Notes: a model not told the origin generated them from the letters alone. A stretch of DNA of 64,000 nt from Ardenticatenia bacterium (GCA_030949995.1 JAUZRY010000086.1:26578-90577), one strand, 5' to 3'; positions 1 to 15,384 are shown, numbered from the stretch's first letter. Program-made: numbers and translations.

Positions 1-38
1 CCCACAGCCTCGTCCTGTGGTTGTGCCACCACGCTCCC

Positions 39-715
39 TCAGAGGACGGAGGGCGTGGTGGCTACAAAGGGCTGTTCAGTCTGGCCTTCGGGAAGCACGT
101 CCCCTTTGTAGACCCACACCTTGATGCCAATGCGGCCAAAGGTGGTCAGGGCCTCGGTCTGGGCGTAGTCGATGTCAGCTTGGAGTGTGTGGCGCGGCAC
201 GCGCCCTTCCTGTGCATCCTCGCGACGAGCCATCTCGGCGCCGCCCAAGCGGCCGGCCACGCGAATCTTCACGCCCTTGGCGCCGGCCCGCATGGCCCGT
301 TGGATGGCCTGTTTCATGGCCCGCCGGTGGCTGACGCGCCGCTCGAGCTGGGTGGCGATGTTCTCGGCGATGAGGTAGGCGTCCAAGTCGGGGTTTTCCA
401 CCTCGTGCACGTCAATGTGATGCGCTTGCCGGTCATGGCCTCGAGCGCTTCCCGCAACGCGCGGACGTTCTCGCCTCGCCGGCCGATCACGATGCCCGGG
501 CGGGCGGTCCACAAGGTGATGTGGATCTCGTTGGGGAAGCGTTCGATGTGGATGTCGCTGATGCCCACCCGGCCCAGCGACTGCCGAATGTGCTCACGAA
601 TGCGCCGGTCTTCCTGGACCTGTTCGGCGTACTGACGGCCTTCGGCGTACCAGCGCCCCTTCCAATCCTTGATAATGCCCAGCCGAAATCCGTAGGGATG
701 AACTTTGCGTCCCAA
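39..715 (-). CDS. rpsC: 30S ribosomal protein S3 (one frameshift)
   Basis: Ribosomal protein S3 of the small subunit, involved in mRNA entry and head assembly. The N-terminal part reads [14 protein letters not shown] and contains the KH-domain signature [10 protein letters not shown]; the C-terminal part contains [21 protein letters not shown] and ends at a TGA at 39-41. The two halves lie in different frames, and joining them needs one extra base near 420. The start is a TTG at 713-715 with an AAGGAG ribosome binding site, three bases after the rplV stop. Beyond the stop the window holds only 38 bases, including a 6-bp hairpin (2-7 with 15-20); rplP would be expected next but is outside. Confidence 0.95.
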
Positions 716-718
716 GGC

Positions 719-1093
719 TCAACTCCTTTGGTCTGCTTCCTCTTCGCGCTCTCGCAACACAACGGTGATGTGACAGCTTCGGCGGATGATGGGTTTCCAC
801 CGGCCTCTGGCCTCGAACCGCCGCCACAAGCGCCGTGGCCCCTCGTCCACGAAGATGCGGTGAATGTAAAGGTCGTGTCGGCTCAACCCTTCGTTGTTTT
901 CAGCGTTGGCCACAGCGCTCTCGATGACTTTGGCAATGGGCTTGGCGGCCCGCTGGGGCATCAGGTGAAGCCGGGCCAGGGCCTCGTCCACGTCCATGCC
1001 CCGTACCACGTTGGCCACACGGCGCACCTTGTAGGGCGATAGTGGAAGGTAGCGCGCTACGGCGCGCACTCCGCCCAACTCCTGGTTCTGCAT
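719..1093 (-). CDS. rplV: 50S ribosomal protein L22
   Basis: L22 lines the peptide exit tunnel. The protein is 124 residues, close to the family norm, and shows the C-terminal signature ARGRWKPIIRRSCHITVVL. GAGG precedes the ATG. It lies between rpsS and rpsC in the standard S10-operon order and is almost contiguous with rpsC, so translation is probably coupled. Confidence 0.97.
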   Translation of the reverse strand: MQNQELGGVRAVARYLPLSPYKVRRVANVVRGMDVDEALARLHLMPQRAAKPIAKVIESAVANAENNEGLSRHDLYIHRIFVDEGPRRLWRRFEARGRWKPIIRRSCHITVVLREREEEADQRS

Positions 1094-1118
1094 GGCTGCA
1101 CCTCGGTTTCCTCAGAGT

Positions 1119-1403
1119 TTACCGGCGAACCTTGCTCTTGCGGTCTTTGGCATCGTGCCCCCGGAAGGTGCGCGTGGGGGCGAACTCCCCCAGCTTGTGG
1201 CCCACCATCTGCTCAGTGATGTAGACGGGCACATGTTGCCGGCCGTTGTGGACAGCGATGGTGTGGCCCACCATCTGGGGAAAGATGGTGGAGTCCCGGC
1301 TCCACGTCTTGATCACTTGTCGCTTGCCGGTTCGGTTAAGCTCCTCGATCTTCTTCAGGAGCTTGGGGTCAACATAGGGCCCTTTTTTCAGTGAACGTGC
1401 CAT
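1119..1403 (-). CDS. rpsS: 30S ribosomal protein S19
   Basis: S19 sits in the head of the 30S subunit near the A-site tRNA. The 94-residue protein begins [19 protein letters not shown] and carries the conserved [16 protein letters not shown] segment. It is intact. The spacer to rplB upstream is 140 bases, longer than most in this cluster; it has a short GGGG/CCCC hairpin but no convincing promoter. Confidence 0.97.
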   Translation of the reverse strand: MARSLKKGPYVDPKLLKKIEELNRTGKRQVIKTWSRDSTIFPQMVGHTIAVHNGRQHVPVYITEQMVGHKLGEFAPTRTFRGHDAKDRKSKVRR

Positions 1404-1543
1404 ACCACTTTACTCCTTTGCCTTTTGCCCTCCGTCTCAGAGAGACCCATCTGGTGGACAGCCGTTGGGGTACACCCCACGTGTGCCTGGTGACAGCCCG
1501 CTGCCCACGCCCGAGTGCCGGAGTGCGCCGCGGTGTGTGCCAC

Positions 1544-2368
1544 TTACTTGCGGCGGCGGACGATGAAGCGGTCGCTGCGCTTGTTGCGGCGAGTTTTCTT
1601 CCCCAACGCGGGCTTGCCCCATGGTGTCTTGGGGCCGGGCAGGCCGATGGGCGCCTTGCCCTCGCCGCCGCCGTGGGGATGGTCCCTGGGTGTCATGGCC
1701 GAGCCGCGCACGGTGGGTCGCCACCCCATGTGGCGCTTGCGGCCGGCCTTGCCCAAGTCGATGTTGCCGTGTTCCACGTTCCCCACTTGGCCGATGGTGG
1801 CCCGGCAGCGAATGTGGATCATGCGCATCTCGCCACTGGGAAGGCGCACGGTGGCGTAGTCACCCTCTTTGGCCATGAGCTGGGCCGAGGTGCCGGCAGC
1901 CCGCACGAGTTGGGCCCCTCGTCCGGGCTCCAGCTCGATGTTGTGGATGACGGTACCCACGGGAATGTCGGCCAATGGCAGGGCATTGCCCACGCGGATT
2001 TCAGCCTCCGGGCCACTCATGATCACGTCGCCCACTTTGAGTCCCACGGGGGCGATGATGTAGCGCTTCTCGCCGTCGGCGTAGACGACCAGCGCGATGC
2101 GCGCCGAGCGGTTCGGGTCGTACTCGATGCTGGCCACGCGGGCGGGGATGCCGTCCTTGTCCCGCTTCCAATCAATGATACGGTACTTGCGCTTGTGGCC
2201 CCCGCCACGGTGGCGCACGGTGATTCGGCCCTGGTTGTTTCGGCCGGCGTGTTTCTTCAGGGGCTCGACCAGGGAACGCTCAGGCTCGGTCTTGGTGATC
2301 TCGCTGAAGTCGTACCCGGTCATGCCCCGTCGGCCGGGTGATGTCGGCTTGTAGACTTTGATGCCCAT
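1544..2368 (-). CDS. rplB: 50S ribosomal protein L2
   Basis: L2 is a core 23S rRNA-binding protein needed for subunit joining and peptidyl-transferase function. The 274-residue protein has the expected length, an RNA-binding N-terminal OB-like half ([18 protein letters not shown]) and the conserved C-terminal HPHGGGEGK motif with the near-invariant histidines. It ends in a basic RRRK tail and is intact. Confidence 0.98.
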   Translation of the reverse strand: MGIKVYKPTSPGRRGMTGYDFSEITKTEPERSLVEPLKKHAGRNNQGRITVRHRGGGHKRKYRIIDWKRDKDGIPARVASIEYDPNRSARIALVVYADGEKRYIIAPVGLKVGDVIMSGPEAEIRVGNALPLADIPVGTVIHNIELEPGRGAQLVRAAGTSAQLMAKEGDYATVRLPSGEMRMIHIRCRATIGQVGNVEHGNIDLGKAGRKRHMGWRPTVRGSAMTPRDHPHGGGEGKAPIGLPGPKTPWGKPALGKKTRRNKRSDRFIVRRRK

Positions 2369-2439
2369 CGTCTTGCTCCTCGTCTGCTCTTGTGGAGTTG
2401 CGCGTGGGCGTGGGCCGAGGACGCCTCATACCCACGCTC

Positions 2440-2727
2440 TCAGACACCTTCGAAGAAGGTGATCTTGTCCCCCGGCGCCAGCGTGACGATGGCCTTCTTC
2501 CTGGGGGAGGTCTTGACCACCTTGCGTCCCCAGCGCCGGGTCTTGCCGGGCAGACGCACGATGCGCACTTTCGTGACGGTGACGCCGAAGGTGGTCTCCA
2601 CTGCTTCTTTCACTTGCCGCTTGTTGGCCCGCGGGTCAATCTCGAAGGTGTACTGGTTGAACTCCTCCTGCTGCAACATGGTCTTTTCTGTGATGATGGG
2701 CCGCTTGAGCACCTCGTACACGTGCAT
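2440..2727 (-). CDS. rplW: 50S ribosomal protein L23
   Basis: L23 is the docking site for signal recognition particle and trigger factor at the tunnel exit. The 95-residue protein opens MHVYEVLKRPIITEKT, the family signature, and has the extended basic loop around KTRRWGRKVVKTSPRKKA. It is intact and sits between rplD and rplB as expected. Confidence 0.97.
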   Translation of the reverse strand: MHVYEVLKRPIITEKTMLQQEEFNQYTFEIDPRANKRQVKEAVETTFGVTVTKVRIVRLPGKTRRWGRKVVKTSPRKKAIVTLAPGDKITFFEGV

Positions 2728-2746
2728 GGTGGTTCACCTCCATCCG

Positions 2747-3373
2747 TTATCCCCACAGGGCCTCAATCTGACGCAGGGCCTCCAGTGGCATGAGGAGGTA
2801 GTCGTGGCCCAAGAGGTCCCGCACGTTGAGGTAGCGCCAGTGCAGGGTGCGCACGTCCGGCAAGTTCCGGGCAGAGCGCTTGACGTGTTCGTCCCCGTTC
2901 ACGCCGGTGAGCACGACGACGCTGTGGCCGGCCAAGCCGAGCCGCTCCAGCAGGGCCGCCATCTCGCGGGTTTGAGGGCGCTCCAGCTCCAAGCGGTCTA
3001 CGATGACGATGCGCTTCCCTTGGGCTTTGGCGGCCAATGCCGAGCGAATGGCCAGGCGACGCATCTTCCTGGGCATCTGCTGGGTGTAGTCACGGGGTTT
3101 GGGGCCGAAAGCGACGCCGCCGCCCACCCAGTGGGGTGCCCGGCGGGAACCCTGCCGTGCCCGGCCTGTCCCCTTCTGGCGCCAGACTTTGCGGCCAGTA
3201 CGGGCCACTTCGGCCCGTGTTTTGGTGCTGTGGGTGCCCTGCCGCTTGTTGGCGAGCTGCCGCACCAACGCCTGGTGCATGACCGGAATGTTGGGTTCGA
3301 CCTCGAAGATGTTGGGCGCCAGTTCTACTTCGTCCACCTGTTCGCCCTGCATATTGTAAACGGCGACCTTCAT
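2747..3373 (-). CDS. rplD: 50S ribosomal protein L4
   Basis: L4 reaches into the exit tunnel; in E. coli it also represses the S10 operon. The 208-residue protein has the conserved central basic loop ([20 protein letters not shown]) and the LLGHDYLLM segment near the C-terminus. Its start overlaps the end of rplC by four bases, indicating translational coupling. Whether it autoregulates here cannot be seen. Confidence 0.97.
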   Translation of the reverse strand: MKVAVYNMQGEQVDEVELAPNIFEVEPNIPVMHQALVRQLANKRQGTHSTKTRAEVARTGRKVWRQKGTGRARQGSRRAPHWVGGGVAFGPKPRDYTQQMPRKMRRLAIRSALAAKAQGKRIVIVDRLELERPQTREMAALLERLGLAGHSVVVLTGVNGDEHVKRSARNLPDVRTLHWRYLNVRDLLGHDYLLMPLEALRQIEALWG

Positions 3374-4032
3374 TTGGTCCTCCTCTCAGCCTGCCGGCGT
3401 TCGCGGACTTTGACGGCCTCGCGGATGATGAGCAGTCCGTTGCGGGCGCCGGGCACGGCCCCCTTGACGGCCAGCAGGTTGCGTTCTGGGTCCACCAACA
3501 TCACCTTTAGATTTTGGATGGTAACCCTGCGGTTGCCCATGCGGCCGGCCATGCGTTGTCCCTTGAAGACCCGGCCGGGGTCGGTGCCGGCACTGATGGC
3601 ACCCGGCGCGCGTTCGCGGTCGCTCTGGCCGTGGGTTTTCGGCTGGCGCCGGAAGCCGTGGCGTTTGATGGTGCCCGCGAACCCCCGGCCCTTGCTGTAG
3701 CCGGTGACATCCACCAGGTCTCCCTGCTGGAAAATGGAGACATCGATGCGCTGTCCCACCTCGAACTCCTCGCCGTCGTCCAGCGGGAACTCTCGCAGAT
3801 AGCGCAGCGGGGGCACGCCGGCCTTTTCCAGGTGGCCCAGCTCGGGCTTGTTGAGGCGTTTCTTGGTCACTTCCTCGAAGCCGAGCTGTATGGCGCGGTA
3901 CCCGTCGCGCTCCTCGGTGCGAACTTGGGTGACGTAGCACGGGCCGGCCTGGATGACCGTGACGGGCACGACCTCGCCGTTTTCGTCGAAGATTTGGGTC
4001 ATGCCGATCTTCTTGCCAAGAATGCCTTTCAT
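3370..4032 (-). CDS. rplC: 50S ribosomal protein L3
   Basis: L3 nucleates 50S assembly near the peptidyl-transferase centre. I start at the ATG at 4030-4032, giving [20 protein letters not shown]; an upstream in-frame start adds about 30 residues unlike any L3, and a GGAGAGG ribosome binding site sits just before this ATG. At 220 residues it has family length and contains [13 protein letters not shown] and the glycine-rich MAGRMGN segment. About 119 bases separate it from rpsJ. Confidence 0.97.
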   Translation of the reverse strand: MKGILGKKIGMTQIFDENGEVVPVTVIQAGPCYVTQVRTEERDGYRAIQLGFEEVTKKRLNKPELGHLEKAGVPPLRYLREFPLDDGEEFEVGQRIDVSIFQQGDLVDVTGYSKGRGFAGTIKRHGFRRQPKTHGQSDRERAPGAISAGTDPGRVFKGQRMAGRMGNRRVTIQNLKVMLVDPERNLLAVKGAVPGARNGLLIIREAVKVRERRQAERRTK

Positions 4033-4151
4033 CGTATCCTCTCCCGCGCCCATTGGACCAAGGCCCCCGTGTGCTGAACAACCATGGGGGGCAAGGCCCT
4101 TCTCAGGGTACGCCGTTGGCACATCGCGGTCCCCTGTGGAGGAGGCCGCGC

Positions 4152-4461
4152 CTAGATCTTGATTTCAATGTGGACGCCTGCCGGCAGGTTCAACTTCATC
4201 AGGCTGTCAATGGTCCGGCTGTCTGGGTTGAGCACGTCGATGAGCCGCTTGTGGGTGCGAATCTCGAAGTGCTCCTGCGAGTTCTTGTCGATGAAGGGCG
4301 AGCGCATGACTGTGAAGCGCTCGATGCGCGTTGGCAGGGGGCACTGGCCCGACCACACGTGCTCCCGTGCGCTCGGCCGTCTCCACGATCAGCCGGGCCG
4401 ATTGGTCCAGCAGGCGGTGGTCATACGCTTTGAGACGGATACGAATCCTTTGATGGGCCAT
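4152..4461 (-). CDS. rpsJ: 30S ribosomal protein S10 (one frameshift)
   Basis: S10, also NusE, is a 30S head protein and a partner of NusB in antitermination. The N-terminal part starts [20 protein letters not shown] and reads to VVGPVP; the rest ([18 protein letters not shown]) continues in another frame. The break falls at a five-G run at 4337-4341, where four G would restore a 102-residue S10 of normal length. Fewer than 100 bases separate it from tuf. Confidence 0.95.
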
Positions 4462-4559
4462 CGGAACCTCTCAATCAACTCCTCTTGTGTGGTGCCGCTC
4501 CCTGCTCCTCCTTGGTGGCCGGAACGGCGCCAGTTGACCGCCGATGACGTGAGGGCACC

Positions 4560-5762
<1,203 letters not shown>

Positions 5763-5783
5763 GATTGCTGTCCTCCTCAGATA

Positions 5784-7865
5784 TTACTTTTGTCGTCGGC
5801 TTCCGATTATGGTCTCCGCGATGTTGGGCGGCAAGGGGGCATAGTGGTCAAATTCCATGGTGAACACACCTCGTCCGCGGGTCATGGAGCGGAGCGCCGT
5901 GGCGTAGCCGAACATTTCGGCCAGGGGCACCTTGGCGCGAATGGCGGTCAACCCCTCGCCGCGTGGCTCCATGCCCTCGATGTGGCCTCGGCGGGCGCTC
6001 AAGTCGCCGATCACGTCGCCCGTGTACTCGTTGGGCACGACGGCTTCCACTTTCATGATGGGCTCGAGCAATACGGGGCCGGCCTTGGGCACGGCCTCCT
6101 TGAGGGCCAAGGAGCCGGCGATCTTGAAGGCCAGTTCGCTGGAGTCCACTTCGTGGTAGGAGCCGTCTACCAGTGTGGCCTTCAGGTCCACAATGGGGTA
6201 GCCGGCCAACACGCCCGCCTCCATGGCCTCGCGGATTCCCTGTTCCACGGCCGGGATGTACTCTTTGGGGATAACGCCGCCCACGATTTTGTTCTCGAAC
6301 TTGAACCCTTCACCTGAGGGAAGGGGTTCGAACTCCACCACACAGTGGCCGTACTGGCCCCGCCCGCCGGTCTGACGCACGAAGCGCCCCTCAGCGCGTA
6401 CCGGCCGGGTGATGGTTTCCCTGTAGGCCACTTGGGGGCGGCCTACCTTGGCCCCCACGCGAAATTCGCGCATCAGGCGGTCAACGATCACCTCCAAGTG
6501 GAGCTCGCCCATGCCCCAGAGGAGCGTTTGGCCCGTTTCCGGGTCGGTGCGCACTTGGAAGGTGGGGTCCTCTTCGGCCAGGCGCCGGAGGGCATCGGCC
6601 AACTTGTCCTGGTCCTGTTGGGTTTTGGGCTCCACGGCAACGGAGATGACCGGCTCTGGGAACTTGATGCTCTCCAGCACGATGGGGGCGTTGGGGGCAC
6701 TGAGGGTGTCGCCGGTGAAGGTGACCTTGGGCCCCAAGACCGCACCAATATCACCGGCGTAGATGACGTCGATCTCCTCGCGCCGGTTGGCGTGCATCCG
6801 CATGAGCCGGCCGATGCGCTCTCGCTTGCCGCGCGTGGTGTTGAGCACGGTCTCACCGCTGCGCAGGGCGCCGCTGTAGACGCGCACGTAGGCCAGACGT
6901 CCCACGTAGGGGTCGGTCATGATCTTGAAGGCCAGGGCGGCCAATGGCTCGTCCACGCTGGCCCGCCGGTGGATGACCGTTTCCTCGTCGTCGGGGTGGA
7001 ACCCTTTGACGGCGGGAATGTCCACCGGCGAGGGCAAGTAGTCCACGACAGCGTCGAGGAGGGGTTGCACGCCCTTGTTCTTGAGGGCGGAGCCGCAGAG
7101 GACGGGCACGAGTTGGCCACTGATGGTGGCCGCGCGCAGGGCGCGCTTGATCTCCTCGGGCGTGATCTCCTCCCCTTCCAGGTATTTTTCGGTGAGTTCA
7201 TCGTCAGTTTCGGCGACGGCTTCGATGAGGCGTTCACGGGCCTCGGCGGCTTCGGCGGTGAGTTCAGGGGGGATGTCGGTGTCCTCGCTGCGGGTGCCCA
7301 AGTCGTCCACGTAGATGAGGGCCCTGTTGTGAATCAAGTCCACCACGCCCACAAACGAGTTCTCGGCGCCGATGGGGAGCTGCACGGGAATGGGGTTGGC
7401 CCGCAGCCGTTCCCGGATCATGTCCACACAGCGGACAAAGTTAGCCCCTACGCGGTCCATCTTGTTGACGAAGCAGATGCGGGGCACCCCGTAGCGATCG
7501 GCTTGGCGCCACACGGTCTCGGATTGGGGCTCCACGCCGGCCACGGCGTCGAAGACCACTACGCCGCCGTCGAGCACCCGCAAGGAGCGCTGGACCTCGA
7601 CGGTGAAGTCGATGTGGCCGGGGGTGTCAATGATGTTGATCTGGTGGCCCCGCCATGTGGTTGTGGTCGAGGCAGCCGTAATGGTGATCCCCCGTTCGCG
7701 CTCCTGTTCCATCCAGTCCATGGTGGCCGAGCCCTCGTGGACTTCGCCCATGCGGTGGATCTTGTGCGTGTAGAACAGGATGCGCTCGGTCGTGGTCGTC
7801 TTGCCGGCGTCGATGTGGGCAATGATGCCGATATTGCGAATTGTGGTGATGTCGTACTCGGTCAT
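5784..7865 (-). CDS. fusA: Elongation factor G
   Basis: EF-G is the translocation GTPase. The start is the ATG at 7863-7865 ([30 protein letters not shown]); a longer in-frame extension runs into rpsG and is not credible. The 693-residue protein has G1 AHIDAGKT, G3 [10 protein letters not shown]4 NKMD, domain IV around [14 protein letters not shown] and domain V with [14 protein letters not shown]. It is intact, sits 20 bases after rpsG and 21 bases before tuf, and has an AGGAG site about 14 bases before the ATG. Confidence 0.97.
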   Translation of the reverse strand: MTEYDITTIRNIGIIAHIDAGKTTTTERILFYTHKIHRMGEVHEGSATMDWMEQERERGITITAASTTTTWRGHQINIIDTPGHIDFTVEVQRSLRVLDGGVVVFDAVAGVEPQSETVWRQADRYGVPRICFVNKMDRVGANFVRCVDMIRERLRANPIPVQLPIGAENSFVGVVDLIHNRALIYVDDLGTRSEDTDIPPELTAEAAEARERLIEAVAETDDELTEKYLEGEEITPEEIKRALRAATISGQLVPVLCGSALKNKGVQPLLDAVVDYLPSPVDIPAVKGFHPDDEETVIHRRASVDEPLAALAFKIMTDPYVGRLAYVRVYSGALRSGETVLNTTRGKRERIGRLMRMHANRREEIDVIYAGDIGAVLGPKVTFTGDTLSAPNAPIVLESIKFPEPVISVAVEPKTQQDQDKLADALRRLAEEDPTFQVRTDPETGQTLLWGMGELHLEVIVDRLMREFRVGAKVGRPQVAYRETITRPVRAEGRFVRQTGGRGQYGHCVVEFEPLPSGEGFKFENKIVGGVIPKEYIPAVEQGIREAMEAGVLAGYPIVDLKATLVDGSYHEVDSSELAFKIAGSLALKEAVPKAGPVLLEPIMKVEAVVPNEYTGDVIGDLSARRGHIEGMEPRGEGLTAIRAKVPLAEMFGYATALRSMTRGRGVFTMEFDHYAPLPPNIAETIIGSRRQK

Positions 7866-7885
7866 AAGTGTTGGCTTGGCTCCTG

Positions 7886-8356
7886 TTACCAGCGGTAGTG
7901 GCTGTAAGCTTTGTTGGCCTCGGCCATGCGGTGCGTGTCTTCCTTTTTCTTCACCGCGCCGCCGGTGTTGTTGTAGGCGTCCATGAGCTCGTTGGCCAGC
8001 TTTTGGGCGAACCCCCGGCCGGAGCGGGCCCGTGCTGCTTGGACGAGCCACCGGAGAGCCAGGGAGATCTGGCGTTCGGAGCGTACTTCGATGGGCACCT
8101 GGTAGGTGGCCCCCCCCACGCGGCGGGGACGCACTTCAACGAGGGGGGTGGCGTTCTTGACGGCCCGTTCGAAGACATCCAAGGCCGGCTTGTTGAGGCG
8201 CTGTTCCACGATATCAAAGGCCTCGTAGACGAGGCGTTGGGCCAAGCTCTTCTTGCCGTCCCGCATGACTTTGTTGATCAGCCTGGCCACGAGCTCGCTG
8301 TTGTACTTTGGGTCCGGTGCAATGGGCCGACGGGGTGGTTGTCCTCGCCTCGGCAT
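7886..8356 (-). CDS. rpsG: 30S ribosomal protein S7
   Basis: S7 nucleates assembly of the 30S head. The 156-residue protein starts [20 protein letters not shown] and includes the [11 protein letters not shown] motif; it ends YSHYRW, with normal length. GGGGAGAG lies before the ATG. The 213-base spacer to rpsL contains a structured hairpin with a U tract (8399-8481), so S7 and the downstream genes may be separately attenuated. Confidence 0.97.
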   Translation of the reverse strand: MPRRGQPPRRPIAPDPKYNSELVARLINKVMRDGKKSLAQRLVYEAFDIVEQRLNKPALDVFERAVKNATPLVEVRPRRVGGATYQVPIEVRSERQISLALRWLVQAARARSGRGFAQKLANELMDAYNNTGGAVKKKEDTHRMAEANKAYSHYRW

Positions 8357-8398
8357 AGGATGCTCTCCCCTTTTTCAATATTTTTCCGAGTTCCGGGC

Positions 8399-8481
8399 AA
8401 AAAAAGTCCCTCGCTCCTTGCATCGCCGACACCTGTTCACCTTGTGGCCGGGCAGGCGCACCGGCACTGTTCGCGAGGGAC
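8399..8481 (-). terminator. Structured hairpin with U tract between rpsL and rpsG
   Basis: On the minus-strand transcript a 9-bp perfect stem forms between 8473-8481 and 8406-8414 and is followed at once by seven U (8399-8405), the layout of an intrinsic terminator. The 58-base interior is not unstructured: 8461-8467 can pair with 8444-8451 with a single bulge, giving a branched shape. Because essential genes follow, it is more likely an attenuator or a ribosomal-protein binding site than a full stop. In E. coli the S12-S7 spacer carries the S7 autoregulatory site; equivalence here is only a guess. Confidence 0.5.
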
Positions 8482-8569
8482 CTCCAAGGGCGTGTGATGG
8501 GGCCTGGACCCCTTCTCTTGCCTGCGGTTCTTGCAGCCCGGGGGGGCTACAGCGGAACCGGCCGAGGGC

Positions 8570-8989
8570 TCACGATCTGGGCCTCTCCGTGCCGTACTTG
8601 CTGCGGCTACGCCGGCGCCCGTCGACGCCGCCGGCGTCTAAGGCGCCGCGCACGATGTGATAGAGCACGCCCGGCAAGTCCTTTACGCGGCCACCGCGTA
8701 CCAGTACCACCGAGTGCTCCTGGAGGCCGTGGCCTTCTCCGGGAATGTAGGCGGTGACCTCGATGCCGTTTGTCAGGCGCACACGGGCAATCTTGCGCAG
8801 GGCCGAGTTGGGCTTCTTGGGCGTCATGGTGCGCACCACAGTGCACACGCCGCGCTTCTGGGGCGAGCCCTTGGGCAGCCGGACGCGCTTGTTCTTCAGG
8901 GCGTTGTAGGTGTACTGAAGCGCCGGCGCCTTGCTCTTCCCCTTCTTGCGCTTGCGGCCTTTGCGGACGAGCTGGTTGATTGTCGGCAC
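8570..8989 (-). CDS. rpsL: 30S ribosomal protein S12
   Basis: S12 is the decoding-centre protein and streptomycin determinant. I choose the GTG at 8987-8989, giving (V)[17 protein letters not shown], because a GGGGAGGAGAG site lies directly upstream and other S12 proteins begin with this motif. The 139-residue protein contains the conserved loops [11 protein letters not shown] and [15 protein letters not shown]. It follows rpoB directly on the same strand, with an 18-bp hairpin in the spacer. Confidence 0.96.
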   Translation of the reverse strand: MPTINQLVRKGRKRKKGKSKAPALQYTYNALKNKRVRLPKGSPQKRGVCTVVRTMTPKKPNSALRKIARVRLTNGIEVTAYIPGEGHGLQEHSVVLVRGGRVKDLPGVLYHIVRGALDAGGVDGRRRSRSKYGTERPRS

Positions 8990-9021
8990 CTCTCCTCCCC
9001 TTGTTCGGTCTCGTTGGGCAA

Positions 9022-9069
9022 GCACGTGAACGGACGGCCTTGGGGACAGCGGGCCGTCCGTTCACGTGC
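9022..9069 (-). terminator. 18-bp perfect hairpin between rpoB and rpsL
   Basis: Positions 9022-9039 and 9052-9069 are exact reverse complements around a 12-base loop, one of the strongest stems in the window. It sits in the rpoB-rpsL spacer, where rpoC would normally be. No long U tract follows on the minus strand, so it may be an RNA processing or stability element, or a weak terminator, rather than a canonical intrinsic terminator. Confidence 0.5.
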
Positions 9070-9181
9070 ATTTTGTCGAGATCGTGGTCCCAAACGGGGA
9101 CGTTTGCCCGCCTGGGCTCACGGCAGCATATCCTACCACAGAGCCGCGAGCCTGTCAAATGCCTTGGTCCGAAGGAGCAAG

Positions 9182-13069
<3,888 letters not shown>

Positions 13070-13402
13070 GCTGGCGCCCACTCCTTCACTGGTTTCAAGT
13101 CTTTGGCCGGCACTGACCGGAGGTGGCCCGGCATGAGCTTCGAGGGCTCACGGCACGGGGCAGACCGCCGACAGCGTGGGAGACAAGGGGCCCCACCACG
13201 TGCCTTGACCCGTTCGTGCTGTGTGCGCCGGACGCTTGCGGGGACAACATGAACACGAGCTTTTTGAGGTTAGGGGTAGGCGGCTGGCAGATCGGGGATC
13301 AAAACCGGCCAGGCCGGTTCTTCTGCCAGAGCGTAGACTCGCCCTCTCCGCACATCCCGTCAGACCATATGGTCACAGCACGCGGCGACGAGTGCTGCCG
13401 CA
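13070..13402 (-). other. Long untranslated leader of rpoB
   Basis: About 330 bases separate the predicted transcription start from the rpoB ATG. No gene is visible. A near-palindrome pairs 13303-13310 with 13312-13319 and is followed on the minus strand by a short T-rich stretch, so an attenuation hairpin is possible. The rest shows no clear structure by eye. Confidence 0.4.
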
Positions 13403-13409
13403 ACCACCT

Positions 13410-13438
13410 ATTATAACGAGAGGTGAATCATGTGTCAA
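13410..13438 (-). promoter_or_regulatory. Consensus sigma-A promoter for rpoB operon
   Basis: On the minus strand TTGACA (13433-13438) and TATAAT (13410-13415) are both exact consensus and separated by 17 bases, with start expected near 13403. It is the only strong promoter seen upstream of the 13-kb ribosomal/RNA polymerase cluster and fits high constitutive expression. Confidence 0.85.
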
Positions 13439-13544
13439 AAACCAACGCGCTTTAGGGTGGCAGGCGCCGGAGAACAGGAATATAATGATCAACCTGTGGC
13501 CGCCCTGCGGCCTTGGAAGGACCAAGATGGTGTAGGAGGGAACG

Positions 13545-14015
13545 ATGGAGGTTCGCTTTCGTGAGGGGCGACCGGAGGATGTGCCCACGCTGCTTCGCCG
13601 GGTGGCGGAGACCGCCTGGCACGATCTGCCCGCTGAGGCCAAGGCCATCTACACGCGCGAAGAGGTGGCGCGCCACGCCCAAGAGACGGCCACCTTGCTC
13701 CGGCGCCGCGGGGAGAGCCGCTTGGTCGTGGCCGAGACACCTGGCGGAGAGAACGTGGGCCACGTGTGGCTGGGCGTGGTGCGCGACAGCTACACCGGGG
13801 CCAAGCGGGGATACATTTACGATCTCTACGTGGAGCCCGCCTGGCGTGGCCGAGGGGTGGGCCGTGCCCTGCTCGCCGAGGCCGAGCGCCACAGCCGCGA
13901 GCTGGGCTGTGTTGAGCTGGGCCTGACGGTTGCTGCTACCAACGTCCCGGCACGGCGCCTGTACGAGGCGGCCGGCTTTGGGGTGGAGCGCCTGCTGATG
14001 GGCAAGCGCCTGTGA
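13545..14015 (+). CDS. GNAT-family N-acetyltransferase
   Basis: A 156-residue acetyl-CoA-dependent acyltransferase of the GNAT fold. Motif A is visible as YVEPAWRGRGVGRALLAEA, with the acetyl-CoA pyrophosphate-binding RGRGVG, and motif B follows around VPARRLYEAAGF. The substrate cannot be told. An AGGAGGG site precedes the ATG, and a TATAAT lies at 13481-13486 with only a weak -35. It is divergent from rpoB and convergent with the M20 peptidase, with 13 bases between stops. Confidence 0.85.
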   Translation: MEVRFREGRPEDVPTLLRRVAETAWHDLPAEAKAIYTREEVARHAQETATLLRRRGESRLVVAETPGGENVGHVWLGVVRDSYTGAKRGYIYDLYVEPAWRGRGVGRALLAEAERHSRELGCVELGLTVAATNVPARRLYEAAGFGVERLLMGKRL

Positions 14016-14028
14016 GGTCACCTGCGGC

Positions 14029-15384
14029 TCATGTCCCTTGGGCGAAGCGTTCCACGAAGGCGGCCATCATCAGGATGCCCTCGAAGTAGTCGTCCAGCCG
14101 CACGTTTTCGTTGGGAGCGTGGACGTTGGAGCCCGGCCACCCGACCCCGAAGCCCACGGCCGGAATGCCGAACGCGTCACACAGGTCATACATGGGGCCG
14201 CTGGCTGCCATGTTGGGGTAGATCACCGGCTCGTGTCCGCCCACGTCCCGGGCGGCGGCAGCGGCAGCTTGTGCCACGGCCGAGTCCACGGGGCTGCGAG
14301 CCGGCCGCACGCCGTCGACCAGGATAACCTCCACGTCGGCGAACCCGCGGCGGCGCAGGTGAGCCTCCACTAGGTCGCGCACCAGCTCGGGGGTGAGATC
14401 GGGCACCAGCCGGAAGTCCACCTTGGCCACGGCGTGGGCGGGGAGCACGGTCTTGGTGCCGGGGCCGCCGTAGCCGCTGCACAGCCCGCAGATGGTGCAC
14501 GTGGGCGCGTAGAGGTGGCGCACCAGGGCGTCCGGGCCGTCCACGCCCCCCACGAACTCGGAAATGGCGTGGCGTTCCCGGATGGCAGCAGCGTCAAAGG
14601 GGAGCCGGCGCACATGTTCGAGCTCGGCCGGATCAGGAGGACGCACGTGGTCCATGAGCCCCTCCACCGTAATGGTCTCATCTTCGGCCTTGAGTGTGGC
14701 CAAGGCCCAAACAAGCCGCCAGGCTGCGTTCGGCACCAGCGTCCCCCAGGAGGAGTGGAGGTCCTGCGCGGCGCCCCGGGAGCACAGTTCCAAGTACGCG
14801 ATCCCCTTGAGGCCGCAGTAGAGCACGTGGCGGCCGGCCGAGTCCTTGTAGCCGCTTTCCCAGAGACAGCCGTCCGCGTCGGCGAAGCGCTCGCCGTGTT
14901 GAGCGGCCACTTGGGCCACGTGGGGACTGCTGTTTTCCTCCTCCCCCTCTACAATCCACTTGATGCGCAGGGGAAGCTCGCCTTGGACGGCCAGCCACGC
15001 CTCCAGCGCCTGAGCGCGGGCCACAATGTTGGCCTTGTTGTCGGCCACGCCGCGCGCGTAGAGGTGTCCGCCGCGCACGTGGGGCTCAAAGGGAGGGGTC
15101 TCCCATAAGTCGAGGGGGTCAGCCGGCTGGACATCGTAGTGGTTGTAGATCAGGAGCGTGCGGGATGCGTTGGCCGGCCCCAGTTCGGCGTAGACCACGG
15201 GGGGCGCGCCGTTGATCCCCCAAAATGCCACGTCGGCCCCCAGGGCTTCCAGGCGGCGGGCCACCCAGCGTGCGGCCTCCCATCCGTCGTCGCCCTCGGC
15301 CGTCACGCTGGGAATGCGGCAAAAGGCGATCAGCTCTTCCAAAAACTGCTCACGGTGAGCGCGGACGTACTCTGCCAGGGCCAT
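14029..15384 (-). CDS. M20-family dipeptidase/peptidase
   Basis: A cytoplasmic zinc peptidase of the M20 (PepV/ArgE/CPG2) family, 451 residues. The metal-binding HYDVQP and RGVADNKAN motifs and the catalytic EGEEE are present; a lid domain lies between about residues 190 and 330, and late GSNVHAPNE carries a further ligand histidine. The substrate is probably a small peptide or N-acyl amino acid. The start (MALAEYVRAH) follows GAGGAGG. It is intact and has its own consensus promoter upstream. Confidence 0.88.
   Translation of the reverse strand: MALAEYVRAHREQFLEELIAFCRIPSVTAEGDDGWEAARWVARRLEALGADVAFWGINGAPPVVYAELGPANASRTLLIYNHYDVQPADPLDLWETPPFEPHVRGGHLYARGVADNKANIVARAQALEAWLAVQGELPLRIKWIVEGEEENSSPHVAQVAAQHGERFADADGCLWESGYKDSAGRHVLYCGLKGIAYLELCSRGAAQDLHSSWGTLVPNAAWRLVWALATLKAEDETITVEGLMDHVRPPDPAELEHVRRLPFDAAAIRERHAISEFVGGVDGPDALVRHLYAPTCTICGLCSGYGGPGTKTVLPAHAVAKVDFRLVPDLTPELVRDLVEAHLRRRGFADVEVILVDGVRPARSPVDSAVAQAAAAAARDVGGHEPVIYPNMAASGPMYDLCDAFGIPAVGFGVGWPGSNVHAPNENVRLDDYFEGILMMAAFVERFAQGT

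Noticed and set aside
1404..1543. Promoter in the long rplB-rpsS spacer
   Set aside because: No paired -35 and -10 hexamers on the minus strand; only a 5-bp hairpin.
6345..7898. A 517-residue plus-strand frame opposite fusA
   Set aside because: Antisense shadow of intact EF-G; composition is typical of reverse-complemented GC-rich coding sequence.
13481..13486. TATAAT as a firm promoter for the GNAT gene
   Set aside because: The -10 is perfect but no acceptable -35 is found at the right distance, so it is mentioned only in the gene entry.
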